NCBI RefSeq assembly: GCF_015207605.1
Contig: NZ_JADEWO010000012.1
Span: 78,148-142,147, forward strand
Length of the DNA stretch: 64,000 bases
Reading direction: 5' to 3'
Source of the DNA: Oculatella sp. LEGE 06141
GTDB taxonomy: Bacteria; Cyanobacteriota; Cyanobacteriia; Elainellales; Elainellaceae
Shown one piece after another: positions 1 to 7,930 of this stretch. The translations under genes and the position numbers were made by a program. The notes below the pieces were generated by a model. It saw only the letters and a program-made list of their open reading frames with translations, had not been told where the DNA came from and did not search any database. How positions within the stretch are numbered: position 1 is the first letter of the stretch; each line of letters opens with the position of its first letter.

Positions 1-15
1 CCCGGCAGATCCTCA

Positions 16-591
16 TCACTGATTGTTGAGATGTTGTTTTCTGAGTTGGTTGTAGACCTCCAGTTCTGATTGAGTTTCAAGCTTGAATCGTTGGATGCCG
101 CGCACCGCACCACGGGCTTTATGCAAGTCCACTTCAGCCTGTGAGAAATTGGCATCCACATCGGCAATTTGCCCTACGAACTCGTTAAGCTGTTCCAGCT
201 CGTCAGCTAAGCGCTGCTGTAACTCGTTCCCTTTGGATTGCAGCATCGCTAATGCGCCTCCGACCTGGTCGGGCATCAATTCAGCGTCAATCACACCAGC
301 AGAAGCCCACTCATGGGAGTAACGACTTTTAGCGGATTGAACCCACTGTTCAGGGCTTTGCCCATCACGCTTAACGTTCTCAGCAAAGTCCTCAAACAGC
401 GTGCGAGCCAGTTCTGTAAACCCTTGTTTGGTTTTGAGCAGAGGCTCTGGAGCTACTTTGGTAAGCCATGAGAACCATCGGGTTCTGATGGTGACTTCCT
501 TAATTCCCAAGTCTTCATGCTCAATCGCAATTTGTTGGGCGCTGTAATGTGCGGATGGTGTGCGAGTGTTGTGCTCTGATACGTGCTCCAT
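16..591 (-). CDS. Hypothetical coiled-coil protein of the island
   Basis: A 191-residue protein that I do not recognise. Residues about 115-150 are rich in L, E, Q and A in heptad-like spacing (QSKGNELQQRLADELEQLNE), which predicts a coiled coil. The N-terminal half is mixed and contains several tryptophans. There is no signal peptide, membrane segment or catalytic motif. The ATG at 591 follows an AGGA about 8 nt upstream. It is transcribed away from the rest of the island, in the same direction as the XRE gene, across a 164-bp gap. Its job is unknown; an accessory role in the element is only an inference from position. Confidence 0.6.
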   Translation of the reverse strand: MEHVSEHNTRTPSAHYSAQQIAIEHEDLGIKEVTIRTRWFSWLTKVAPEPLLKTKQGFTELARTLFEDFAENVKRDGQSPEQWVQSAKSRYSHEWASAGVIDAELMPDQVGGALAMLQSKGNELQQRLADELEQLNEFVGQIADVDANFSQAEVDLHKARGAVRGIQRFKLETQSELEVYNQLRKQHLNNQ

Positions 592-723
592 ATGTACTAG
601 TCCTGCTTAGAGAATGGCTCAAAGCCTTACAAATCAGGTGTTCAAGGTTTGTGCTGTTGCCGTGCAGACTGTGTGCGTTTGAATGTGCGCCAAGTGTGCG
701 TTAAACCTCCTTTAAAGGAATGG

Positions 724-746
724 AGCCGGGGTTGAGTGCCCCGGCT
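724..746 (-). terminator. GC-rich hairpin after the XRE gene
   Basis: AGCCGGGG, a 7-nt loop, then CCCCGGCT makes a perfect 8-bp stem 10 bp beyond the stop codon of the minus-strand XRE gene. There is no clear U tract, so factor-independent termination is likely but not certain. Confidence 0.45.
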
Positions 747-755
747 AAAGCTGAA

Positions 756-1040
756 TTAAGTTACATCGACACCTCCTGAACCTTGAAGCTGCATCCGGTT
801 TCCCGGTGTCATATCGTCTGGAAAGTTTTCAAGGGTCAACCCGTATGGCTTCAGCTCCCTCAACAAAACTCTTATTTGCCCAATAGTGAAAGTAGGCGGC
901 GTTTTGCCGCGCTCCCACCTGCTCACTGTGGTAATAGAGACACCGAGCAAACCAGCGAATTCTTGTTGAGATAAACCTAGAAGCTCACGAATTGCTTTCA
1001 AGGGGGATTCTTCCTCCTCCAACGGTTTGTGTTTTATCAT
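756..1040 (-). CDS. XRE-family helix-turn-helix regulator (element repressor candidate)
   Basis: A 94-residue protein with a Cro/C1-type helix-turn-helix at about residues 15-65: LSQQEFAGLLGVSITTVSRW followed by ERGKTPP. It has no other domain, so it is a simple DNA-binding regulator, most likely the repressor controlling the element's divergent genes. The ATG at 1040 is preferred because two palindromic repeats (TGGCGTGCCA) lie directly upstream. In-frame ATG 1079 and TTG 1103 would extend the protein by 13 or 21 residues and put those repeats inside the coding region. No good Shine-Dalgarno is visible for any of the starts. Autoregulation through the repeats is inference. Confidence 0.75.
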   Translation of the reverse strand: MIKHKPLEEEESPLKAIRELLGLSQQEFAGLLGVSITTVSRWERGKTPPTFTIGQIRVLLRELKPYGLTLENFPDDMTPGNRMQLQGSGGVDVT

Positions 1041-1348
1041 AGCAAAGTGGCGTGCCAAAGTGGCGTGCCAGTATGGCATAATCAAGGACAAACAAACGGG
1101 CAACGGACTGCAAACGCTTTCCGCCGCTCATTTGTAGCGGTACAGGGTGCATTGACCAGATGACCTGTACCGCATACCCAATCATCTGACACATGCGTAG
1201 GTCAAAAACAGAAGTACATCCGCTTTTGACATGCGCTCACAAAAGAAGAGAGGTGAAACACACAATATTCACAAACAAAAAGGGCAATCCTCGGTCGAGG
1301 GCTGCCCTTAGCTCTAAATTCTGATTTCCATTAGCAGAAGGATTCTAT
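1041..1348. other. Divergent control region of the island
   Basis: A 308-bp gap between the XRE gene and the first plus-strand gene. Besides the tandem palindromes it holds a perfect 10-bp inverted repeat (GCGGTACAGG at 1137-1146 and CCTGTACCGC at 1164-1173). It also holds a hairpin at about 1281-1311 built from AAGGGCA/TGCCCTT with an inner CCTC/GAGG. It probably carries both promoters and may hold an origin. I found no convincing -35/-10 pair and no gene. Confidence 0.4.
1048..1070. promoter_or_regulatory. Tandem palindromic operator candidate
   Basis: The palindrome TGGCGTGCCA occurs at 1048-1057 and again at 1061-1070, a 13-bp period. A weaker related element, GCCAGTATGGC, overlaps the second copy. 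They lie immediately upstream of the XRE start codon, where a small phage-type repressor would bind. Confidence 0.45.
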
Positions 1349-1603
1349 ATGCAATCAACCCAGCAAAATGCACTAGCCAAGCTTACGGATCAGTATGGCG
1401 ATCGGTTGGAGAGTTTGACCAAATCACAAAAGTTTTACCTATTAGAAGAAATCGCCATTCTTCTAGCTAGCAATAACTTTGATTTGAATGCCAGCAATCA
1501 AGCGGCTGAGGATGCTTTCCACCTTCTTCAGGAAGCGCCGGATGAAACCCTCTTGGAAGTGATGGGGGCGATCGTCGCTCAGCTTCGTGAGGTAACACGA
1601 TGA
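1349..1603 (+). CDS. Small hypothetical island protein
   Basis: An 84-residue, mostly helical, acidic protein with no recognised motif. It contains KSQKFYLLEEIAILLASNNF and a leucine-rich C terminus. The ATG follows AGAAGGA about 8 nt upstream, a good ribosome site. Its end overlaps the next gene by 4 bp (ATGA), so the two are translationally coupled and probably act together. It is the first gene downstream of the divergent control region, a place often used for early regulatory or recombination genes in temperate elements. No function can be assigned from sequence. Confidence 0.65.
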   Translation: MQSTQQNALAKLTDQYGDRLESLTKSQKFYLLEEIAILLASNNFDLNASNQAAEDAFHLLQEAPDETLLEVMGAIVAQLREVTR

Positions 1604-1971
1604 AAATTAAACGAGTTATTTACTCAGCTCTGTTCAATATTGGCGACTACGAAAACGAGAAAATTGGCTTCGAGGTTGAGTTAGAGGAAGGGGAATCCGC
1701 AGATGATGCGATCGCCATGCTGCGAGATAAGGCCGTTACAGCCGCTCAACCCGATAGCAATAAGGTTTGGCGTGAACGGTCTCGTCTCCAGGTGGAGCTG
1801 CGGGAGTTAGAACAAAAACTAACCGAAGCGCGATCGAAGTGGGCTGCAACGGCTGAATTTCTAACCAAACAAGGCATCAAAACCGATGTGCAGCCATTTC
1901 CAGAACTGGTCAATCTTCTACCTGCTGTTGAGAACGAATCCACAGAGGTTATAGACGCTACACCTTTCTAA
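1600..1971 (+). CDS. Hypothetical island protein, coiled-coil
   Basis: A 123-residue protein coupled to the preceding gene by an ATGA overlap. The N-terminal 35 residues look like a beta-rich domain (RVIYSALFNIGDYENEKIGF followed by an acidic EVELEEGES). Residues about 60-90 (ERSRLQVELRELEQKLTEAR) form a likely coiled coil. Short proteins of this general look occur in phage and plasmid modules, but I cannot name the family. A strong hairpin follows the stop codon, so this two-gene unit may end here. A role in element replication or recombination is only inferred from position. Confidence 0.6.
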   Translation: MKIKRVIYSALFNIGDYENEKIGFEVELEEGESADDAIAMLRDKAVTAAQPDSNKVWRERSRLQVELRELEQKLTEARSKWAATAEFLTKQGIKTDVQPFPELVNLLPAVENESTEVIDATPF

Positions 1972-1976
1972 ACAAG

Positions 1977-2006
1977 AGGCCATCTCTTCGGCTAAAGAGA
2001 TGGCCT
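1977..2006 (+). terminator. Rho-independent-like terminator
   Basis: A perfect 12-bp stem (AGGCCATCTCTT at 1977-1988 with AAGAGATGGCCT at 1995-2006) with a 6-nt loop lies just after the stop codon at 1971. A second 8-bp hairpin (GCCTGTGT/ACACAGGC, 2017-2039) follows before the ATPase gene. Confidence 0.65.
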
Positions 2007-2074
2007 TCATAGTTTTGCCTGTGTATTGCGGACACAGGCTGTATCAGAGTGCCCAATAGTGGAGAATTGCACCG

Positions 2075-4024
2075 ATGTCTTCTGATGATTTCAACTATAC
2101 CCCAGCCACTCAAGAAGAATGGCAACAACTTGTAGCAGAAGAAAAACGATGGATAGAACAGAGCAGCTCTGATGCAGCTCGTTCATACAATGCTGTGTTT
2201 TCGCCCCCGGATGCGCTTAGAGAACAGGCCGATCGCGACCTGGAGGACGACATTCTTAAGGCCGTCACCGGTAGCCGGTTCCTGAAAGCAAACCTCTCCC
2301 AAATTGCTAAATACAACGCTGTCCCGGTCGAGCTTGTCGAGTCTATCGCACAGCAGCTCACCCAAAAACACCTCGGTCAAGATCTTGAATATCTCGAATA
2401 CGACTCCATCGTTAAGCAAATCGAGCAAATCGAGCAGATTCAAGATGCAGGACTTAGAGAATGGAAGCTGCAAGTCTTGGCGCGACGGGCAAAGCGCACC
2501 TCACGGCAACTGATGGAGGTCTATAACAAAGCGCTCTGCCAGCAGCAATTCTTCCAACCTAAACACATCTCTGAATTTCAAACCCAACATCAGCAAGAGG
2601 TGGAATGGTTGGTGCAGGGTTGGATTCCCAAAGGCATTACCCTCTTGCTGCACGCCGAAGGCGGCGTAGGGAAAACACTGTTTCTCTATGAGATGATGGC
2701 CGCCATCCTCCAGGGCAAGCCCTGGAACGGCTACCCGGTCACGCAAAGCAACGTGTTGCTGATCCAGGTGGATGAGCCAGAGATGATTACCGCCGAGCGC
2801 ATCGACATTCGCGGCATTCCCAGCAACGCGCCTCTGTGGATTGAATCCGGCTGGAAGGTAGAGGCGATCGCCCACTTCGAAGCATGGTGCGCCAAGATGC
2901 CGCCGGGAAGCACCATCATCATCGACTCGCTAACAGCCATCAACCGTAGCTGCATCTTTAGCGAGAACGACACCGAATATGCCCGCCCGCTGCTGCAAAT
3001 CAACGACATTCGCAAACGCTACGGGCATAACGTTTTCATCATTCACCACAGCAACGGGGAAGGGAACGCCCGTGGTAGCCGCGCCATCCATAACTCTGTC
3101 GATGCGGTTTGGAGCATGACAGTGGGTGCCGAGTCGCCATCTGAACGACTGATGCGAGTGCAGAAGACGCGGATGGGCTTGCCCCCAGGCCGCTATAAAT
3201 TCGTGTTTGATGCCGAGGACTTCACCTTCCGATATCTGGGTGAGGACGGGGAAGAGGAAAACGCAGAGGCCACAGCCACTCAAGCCGGAAGAATCAGACT
3301 GTGGCTCTCAGACGACAATCAGCGCGGCATAGCCTACGCCCCTGCCGAAATTAGCGAGTATCTCAACTTAGGGAAGGAGGCGACTCGTCGAGCCTTACGG
3401 GAGTTATGGGCAAAAGGGCTGATTAGGCGAGAGAGAATACCAGGTACTCCTTATTACCTCTACTCTGTTCAAGATACTGACTACCGATCAGGCGATCAGA
3501 GTGAGTCGGAAGTCCGATCGCCTAGTCCGATCGCCTCTAAACCACCGAATAGCAATGGTTTTGAGCAAAGCGATCAGGCGATCGGGCAAAAAACAGAAAA
3601 TAAATTTGTTGAAAAACCCAAAACAGTCCGATCGCCTGATCGCTTTGAGGACAAACCCGCATTGCAACTAGGGTTTGAAGGCGATCGGGCAAGCGACCGG
3701 GAAAGCGATCGGGCGATCGCTATTGAGAATGAGCAAAATTTAGCGGTGGGCGATTTAGTCATCGCGATCGGTTCGGCTACCTGGTTGAGAAGCGGCAGCG
3801 ATAAGTTGCCCTGGAAAGAAGTGCCCAAATCGAAACGCTCTGATCCACAGATTCCGATCAACTGCTTGGGTGAGCCACTGTTTCGAGAGTTGATGGACGG
3901 GGGCAAAATTATCGATGTCTCCCGCGATCGTGAACGGGTGAAGGTTCGCAATCAGCAGACAGGCCGAACCAGCATCTTTCCCGCTACTGATGTGAGAGTT
4001 CTAAAGAGGGGCGATCGCCTATGA
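2075..4024 (+). CDS. RecA-fold AAA ATPase, replication (RepA/DnaB-like) protein of the island
   Basis: A 649-residue protein. The helical N terminus (1-175) is followed by a RecA-type ATPase core starting at GWIPKGITLLLHAEGGVGKT, with the Walker A motif at about 194-201. A Walker B-like STIIIDSLTAI lies near residue 285, and HHSNGEGNARGSRAIHNSVD resembles the end of hexameric helicase cores. This is the AAA_25/RepA-like layout found in plasmid and phage replication proteins. Next comes a winged-helix-like segment (EISEYLNLGKEATRRALREL). A linker full of CGATCG follows, then a C-terminal beta-rich region (GDLVIAIGSATWLRSG to the end) resembling a KOW/SH3 fold. It probably opens or unwinds the element's origin. 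The exact role, helicase or helicase loader, is inference. Confidence 0.75.
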   Translation: MSSDDFNYTPATQEEWQQLVAEEKRWIEQSSSDAARSYNAVFSPPDALREQADRDLEDDILKAVTGSRFLKANLSQIAKYNAVPVELVESIAQQLTQKHLGQDLEYLEYDSIVKQIEQIEQIQDAGLREWKLQVLARRAKRTSRQLMEVYNKALCQQQFFQPKHISEFQTQHQQEVEWLVQGWIPKGITLLLHAEGGVGKTLFLYEMMAAILQGKPWNGYPVTQSNVLLIQVDEPEMITAERIDIRGIPSNAPLWIESGWKVEAIAHFEAWCAKMPPGSTIIIDSLTAINRSCIFSENDTEYARPLLQINDIRKRYGHNVFIIHHSNGEGNARGSRAIHNSVDAVWSMTVGAESPSERLMRVQKTRMGLPPGRYKFVFDAEDFTFRYLGEDGEEENAEATATQAGRIRLWLSDDNQRGIAYAPAEISEYLNLGKEATRRALRELWAKGLIRRERIPGTPYYLYSVQDTDYRSGDQSESEVRSPSPIASKPPNSNGFEQSDQAIGQKTENKFVEKPKTVRSPDRFEDKPALQLGFEGDRASDRESDRAIAIENEQNLAVGDLVIAIGSATWLRSGSDKLPWKEVPKSKRSDPQIPINCLGEPLFRELMDGGKIIDVSRDRERVKVRNQQTGRTSIFPATDVRVLKRGDRL

Positions 4025-4179
4025 CACGGAATGAGAGGTGCCCGCAATGCGGTTCTACCGACATCTGTTGGGATGGCGTAGCGTTTCTGTGGCTCTGCCT
4101 CAATCAGTCCTGTTTGTATGACTGGCCTGACTGGGATATGGGCGATCCAGATGATGTGGAGGACATGATTGATGGCTGA
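4021..4179 (+). CDS. 52-residue zinc-ribbon protein
   Basis: A short gene that starts inside the stop codon of the ATPase gene (tATGA, 4-bp overlap) and overlaps the next gene by 8 bp. The tight coupling supports real translation. Four cysteines form a zinc ribbon: CPQC at residues 7-10, then C26 and C31. The tail is acidic and tryptophan-rich (YDWPDWDMGDPDDVEDM). The start follows the upstream reading frame without a separate ribosome site. Such mini zinc ribbons often bind nucleic acid or a protein partner. The function here is unknown, and involvement in replication or excision is inferred from its position between the ATPase and the excisionase-like gene. Confidence 0.65.
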   Translation: MTRNERCPQCGSTDICWDGVAFLWLCLNQSCLYDWPDWDMGDPDDVEDMIDG

Positions 4180-4408
4180 AAAACGGAAGCCATCATCGGA
4201 TGACTTTGTACCGTCCAAAGTCATCCTTCAAAAACTGCACATATCGAGGCACACACTGCAACGACTGAGGGAACAGCAAGTGCTGCAAAATGGCAAACAC
4301 TGGATAGACATCAACCCTTACTCTGCACCGCGCTATCGCTATCACCTGGAAAACTGTAAAGCACGGCTTGCAGAGTTGCGGCAAGAAAACGAGAGGCATC
4401 GGCACTAA
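4172..4408 (+). CDS. Excisionase-like small DNA-binding protein
   Basis: A 78-residue basic protein starting at ATG 4172 (a TTG one codon earlier is possible). VPSKVILQKLHISRHTLQRL resembles the first helices of a winged-helix excisionase/MerR-like fold. It is followed by WIDINPYSAPRYRYHLENCK, a pattern common in small proteins beside cyanobacterial integrases. Its end overlaps the convergent integrase gene by 4 bp. The likely role is recombination directionality factor, bending DNA and favouring excision by the integrase. The assignment rests on fold-like pattern and position, so it is moderate. Confidence 0.6.
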   Translation: MAEKRKPSSDDFVPSKVILQKLHISRHTLQRLREQQVLQNGKHWIDINPYSAPRYRYHLENCKARLAELRQENERHRH

Positions 4409-5496
4409 ACTTCAGGTGGCCGGGGGCGATCGCCTCTCAGCATCAGTACGTCAAAGGCACGCTGATGCGTCTCCGCTGTGATCCAGTGGTGGTAGATGCG
4501 TTCGTGAACGGTTACGCTGTGCCCCATTTGCTTTGCCGCGTGGGAGTCTGGCAGCCCAAATTCGAGCGTTCTAACTGCCCATCGATGCCGCAAATCGTAG
4601 GGGCTGAAGGGCACTTCGTAACGGCTAAATTGAGTCGTTACACGATGCCCGTAGGCTTCATGACTCCCGCTCTCGCCTGGTGGGAGTTGCCCATCTCTTA
4701 GCCCAAACAGTTCTACCCACTCTGGATAAAAAGCCCAAACCAAATGCTTACAGGATTTGCTGGACTGCACTTCTATCCAATATTTTCCCTGCTTCAATGG
4801 TTCAACATCGAGAAAGAAAGCCTCATGATTCCGTAGCCCAAAGGTAGCCAGTAGCCCATAGACATATTGCCACCGTGAATTAGGGATTCTATGGAACCAT
4901 TCTGCAACTTGCTGATCAGTGGGCAGTGTACGCGGGTCTACCTCCGTATATGAATAGTTACCTTTTAAGGGCTTCACATTTAGTTCAATCCCGGCAAACT
5001 CTGCCAACCGTGAAAGGCTAGTACAGTAACGTTTTCGGTTGCGAGTATTGTTAGGGACTTTGGCGATCGCCTCCAATAGCAGCTCACGAGTAAGCAACTG
5101 CTCTTGAGGTAGCCGACTGAAAACTTGCTTGTACTCAGTTCTCCACGTCGTAGCATTGACCGTAGGTTTCACTTCAGCCTCAAACTTTGCCAGCCAATCA
5201 CCAGTTAAATCGGAGGAAGTTTCCCCGGTTTTGAGATATTGGCTCCAATCAAACTCACCGCAGTCCTTCAATGCACCAATCTTTCTCGCTTCCTGCTCTG
5301 CCATCTGCACACCTCTCGGATGTGCCCCAATACCTAAAGCAATCCGCTGCTGGTGTGGTTGTGGTTTACTACTACCTGGTTTTGGTGGGAGTGTGGCTTG
5401 CAAGTAAAGCTTTTCTCCCATCTGCTCAATACGGACTCCCACCCGATGAGCCTTTAGCCGTCCGTTGGCCTGTGCCAGTTTTCCAGTAATATCCAT
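4405..5496 (-). CDS. Tyrosine site-specific recombinase (integrase)
   Basis: A 363-residue integrase. An N-terminal arm/core-binding part precedes the catalytic domain. Visible residues are R222 in ATFGLRNHEAFF, K250 as the candidate beta-hairpin lysine, R303 in SPYDLRHRWAVR, H326 in QMGH and the nucleophile Y335 in ERIYHHW. The first histidine of the usual HxxR box is a tyrosine here (Y300), a substitution tolerated in some families. The gene points away from tRNA-Phe, about 135 bp from the 3' end of the tRNA. It should catalyse integration and, with the adjacent excisionase-like protein, excision at that tRNA. Confidence 0.9.
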   Translation of the reverse strand: MDITGKLAQANGRLKAHRVGVRIEQMGEKLYLQATLPPKPGSSKPQPHQQRIALGIGAHPRGVQMAEQEARKIGALKDCGEFDWSQYLKTGETSSDLTGDWLAKFEAEVKPTVNATTWRTEYKQVFSRLPQEQLLTRELLLEAIAKVPNNTRNRKRYCTSLSRLAEFAGIELNVKPLKGNYSYTEVDPRTLPTDQQVAEWFHRIPNSRWQYVYGLLATFGLRNHEAFFLDVEPLKQGKYWIEVQSSKSCKHLVWAFYPEWVELFGLRDGQLPPGESGSHEAYGHRVTTQFSRYEVPFSPYDLRHRWAVRTLEFGLPDSHAAKQMGHSVTVHERIYHHWITAETHQRAFDVLMLRGDRPRPPEV

Positions 5497-5525
5497 TTGC
5501 TTAAATCTTGCCTAAAAAAATAGCC

Positions 5526-5568
5526 TCAACTATCGACAACTAGCAACAACTAGCGACAATAGGCAAAT
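5526..5568. repeat. Short direct repeats by the integrase (arm-site candidates)
   Basis: Three imperfect copies of a roughly 10-bp unit lie in a row: CGACAACTAG, CAACAACTAG and CGACAATAG. They lie between the integrase start and the tRNA. Repeats at this place are often integrase or excisionase binding sites; that role is inferred. Confidence 0.4.
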
Positions 5569-5581
5569 ATGCTCTAACAGC

Positions 5582-5607
5582 AAAACCCTTGATTTCTCAA
5601 GGGTTTT
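5582..5607 (-). terminator. Hairpin behind tRNA-Phe
   Basis: AAAACCCTTGA, TTTC, TCAAGGGTTTT is a perfect 11-bp stem located 24 bp beyond the 3' end of the tRNA on the minus strand. It could end the tRNA transcript. It lies in the presumed island side, so the element may have supplied the terminator. Confidence 0.55.
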
Positions 5608-5631
5608 AAGCAATTTTTAATCATGGAAAGA

Positions 5632-5704
<73 letters not shown>

Positions 5705-5833
5705 AAACCGCGCGTTCAGCGCTTAATTAAGCTAGCAAACTCTATGCAACCTTGGCAAGTAGTTGGCGAAAATTAAATTTGACGTCAGGACGTTACCGTT
5801 CTTTTGAAAGACTGAGTACCGCCCTGACAGTGA

Positions 5834-6331
5834 TTATTCATCGACCGGGCGCAACCGAGTGACCTTCAGGTTGAAGGTGCCTAGCCCCTGTCCGGCATAC
5901 GGCCGAACGCGCAGGATGTAGCTGCCAGGACGGGTGATTCGAGCAAAGAGTAGGGAGTTCGTTGTACCATCGGGACCGTCGTCATTCTCACCCAGGGTGG
6001 AACCGTCTGGGGCAATCAAGGTGATGATCGTATCAAACTCATCAGAAATCAGATCAATGACGACATGATCGCCCTCGTTGAATGTGGTCAGATAATCACG
6101 GGCAAAGCCACCAAACCCCGTGGGAATATCTTTCTCTGATAGGGTATCTGTCACCTCATTAGCAGCGGGCATCGGCATCGGGTTATACATCGGTGTAGAC
6201 GATCGCTGCGTTGGGGGTTGCTGTGCTACCGATTCTTGAGCGCTAACGGTGGCAGCACTAAAACCGAGCGCACATACTGTGGCTGAAACCACAAACGGAA
6301 GCCGTAATCTGGAAATCAAACGCTTGCTCAT
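5834..6331 (-). CDS. Secreted PPC-domain protein
   Basis: A 165-residue protein with an N-terminal signal peptide (basic start, then VVSATVCALGFSAATVSAQE with likely cleavage after SAQ or nearby). After a short P/Q-rich stretch, residues about 80-160 form a pre-peptidase C-terminal (PPC) beta-sandwich. Its marks are GDHVVIDLISDEFDTIITLI, GENDDGPDGTTNS and PGSYILRVRPYAGQGLGTFN. The acidic loops suggest calcium binding. PPC domains usually sit at the ends of secreted proteases; here the domain stands alone, so a surface or carbohydrate/protein-binding role is more likely. It is transcribed toward the tRNA, separate from the grxC-gshB pair. Confidence 0.75.
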   Translation of the reverse strand: MSKRLISRLRLPFVVSATVCALGFSAATVSAQESVAQQPPTQRSSTPMYNPMPMPAANEVTDTLSEKDIPTGFGGFARDYLTTFNEGDHVVIDLISDEFDTIITLIAPDGSTLGENDDGPDGTTNSLLFARITRPGSYILRVRPYAGQGLGTFNLKVTRLRPVDE

Positions 6332-6637
6332 GAGCGTGCAATACCCCGTCAGTAAGTACTAGAACTCGTCAATTATGCATCATTTTCCTCTGGAAGTCTC
6401 ACTGAAGAGCATTTCCATTCTGTTTCTGGTCTTTGAAGCTAGCTAAATGCCCAAGCGGCTAGAGAGGTTGCAACGTCAATTGTGCCGGGAAGGGTTGTTA
6501 ATGACCTTCACCCTAGAGTTTGCCTGCTTCCTCCAGGCTTGAAGTTCATATGCTTTGCAAATAGCGCGTCCAGCACAAACCAGCGATGATGGCTTAATTG
6601 AATTAAGATTAAGAAATATTGCACTTTGGAGGCGAAA
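6332..6637. other. Divergent gap upstream of grxC
   Basis: 306 bp between the PPC-domain gene and glutaredoxin. It should hold promoters for both. No repeat, hairpin or small gene stands out. Confidence 0.3.
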
Positions 6638-6901
6638 ATGGCTCCTAACGTTGAGATTTACACCTGGAGTACCTGCCCATTTTGCATCCGAGCTAAAGCG
6701 CTTCTGGATCGCAAAGGGGTTCACTATACCGAATATGTGATTGATGGTGACGAAGCGGCGCGAGCCGATATGGCTGAACGAGCAAACGGTCGCCGTTCTG
6801 TGCCTCAAATTTTCATCAACGACCAGCATGTCGGTGGCTGTGATGATCTGCATGCGCTGAACTCGCAGGGTAAGCTAGATCAGCTTTTGCAAACGGCATA
6901 G
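6638..6901 (+). CDS. grxC: Glutaredoxin 3
   Basis: An 87-residue dithiol glutaredoxin that reduces protein disulfides and glutathione mixed disulfides in the cytoplasm, using glutathione. The active site CPFC is at residues 13-16 (WSTCPFC). The cis-proline and GSH-binding parts are RRSVPQIFINDQHVGGCDD. ATG 6638 is chosen because GGAGGC lies 6 nt upstream; a TTG at 6626 would place the ribosome site inside the gene. It sits 45 bp upstream of glutathione synthetase in the same direction. The pair links glutathione supply with its use, a common cyanobacterial arrangement. Confidence 0.93.
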   Translation: MAPNVEIYTWSTCPFCIRAKALLDRKGVHYTEYVIDGDEAARADMAERANGRRSVPQIFINDQHVGGCDDLHALNSQGKLDQLLQTA

Positions 6902-6946
6902 GGCTACAACACACAAAGTAGAAGGCGATCGCTTGAGGATAGTTTG

Positions 6947-7930
6947 GTGAGATTTGCATTTATCATCGACCCGATTCAGAAGCTAGATCCGGGTCATGAC
7001 ACCAGTGTGGCGCTAATGGAAGCGGCTCAAACACTGGGACATGACGTTTGGATTACCGAGGCAGACCAGTTGAGCGTGGCTTCCGGTAAAGCCTATGCTG
7101 AACTCAGGCAGGTCGAATTAACGCCCGTCAAGCTAGTGGATGGGCGCTGGGTTGCTGAATTGGCCTGGTATCAACTGAGCGATCGCCATCTCCTCTGTTT
7201 AGAAGAGATGGATGCTGTTTTCATGCGTACCGATCCGCCAGTAAACGTGCCCTATCTGTATGCCACCTACATTCTGGACTATGTTGATCCGGCTCGAACG
7301 CTGGTCTTGAACTCGCCGCAGGGGTTACGAGCGGCTAACGAAAAGATGTATGCCCTGCAATTTAAGGATGTCATTCCTGAAACGATTGTTAGCCAGGACA
7401 AAAAGGTGATTCGGCAGTTTGTTGAGCGAGTAGGCGCTGCCGTAATCAAACCTCTGGGTGGCAAAGGCGGCGAGGGAATTTTGTTTATCGAACCGGGCGA
7501 TCGCAACTTCAATTCGTTAATTGAGATCAGCACGCTGCAAAACAAAAGCCCGATTATGGTGCAAGAGTTTTTGCCTGCGGCTAAGGAAGGCGATAAACGC
7601 ATCATTTTGCTCAACGGCGAACCGGTTGGAGCCGTCAACCGCATTCCGACGGGCAGCGAGTTTCGTGGCAACATGGCGGTCGGTGGGCGCGTCGCAGCGG
7701 CAGAGATCACAGAGCGCGATCGCTACATTTGCAGCCAGGTTGCTCCGGCTCTGAAGCGAGACGGCCTGTTTTTTGTTGGCATTGATGTGATTGGGGGCTA
7801 CTTAACCGAAGTCAACGTCACCAGCCCAACCGGAATCCGGGAAATTGACCGTTTGAACACGGTTCGTTTGGGTGAGCAGGTGATTCAGTGGGTAACCCAA
7901 CTACCGCACCAATCCAGTGCTGCTTCATAA
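6947..7930 (+). CDS. gshB: Glutathione synthetase
   Basis: A 327-residue ATP-grasp ligase that joins gamma-glutamylcysteine and glycine to give glutathione. Visible marks are FIIDPIQKLDPGHDTSVALM at the N terminus, the ATP-grasp segment AAVIKPLGGKGGEGILFIEP, IMVQEFLPAAKEGDKRIILL, and the metal/ATP region DVIGGYLTEVNVTSPTGIRE. Length is normal for bacterial GshB. The start is GTG 6947, with GAGGAT about 6 nt upstream; a TTG directly before it is the alternative. Probably co-transcribed with grxC. Confidence 0.94.
   Translation: MRFAFIIDPIQKLDPGHDTSVALMEAAQTLGHDVWITEADQLSVASGKAYAELRQVELTPVKLVDGRWVAELAWYQLSDRHLLCLEEMDAVFMRTDPPVNVPYLYATYILDYVDPARTLVLNSPQGLRAANEKMYALQFKDVIPETIVSQDKKVIRQFVERVGAAVIKPLGGKGGEGILFIEPGDRNFNSLIEISTLQNKSPIMVQEFLPAAKEGDKRIILLNGEPVGAVNRIPTGSEFRGNMAVGGRVAAAEITERDRYICSQVAPALKRDGLFFVGIDVIGGYLTEVNVTSPTGIREIDRLNTVRLGEQVIQWVTQLPHQSSAAS

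Larger units (their letters stand above)
1..5631. mobile_element. Right part of an integrated element at tRNA-Phe
   Basis: A tyrosine integrase gene lies about 135 bp from the 3' end of a tRNA-Phe gene. It is preceded by an excisionase-like gene, a RecA-fold replication ATPase, small unknown genes and an XRE repressor with palindromic operator-like repeats. This is the usual order for tRNA-integrated islands, phage satellites and integrative plasmids. No capsid, portal, terminase, relaxase or conjugation gene is visible. The left end is outside the window, so size and the second attachment site are unknown. The span is inferred from gene content, not from a seen duplication of the tRNA end. 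Confidence 0.7.
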
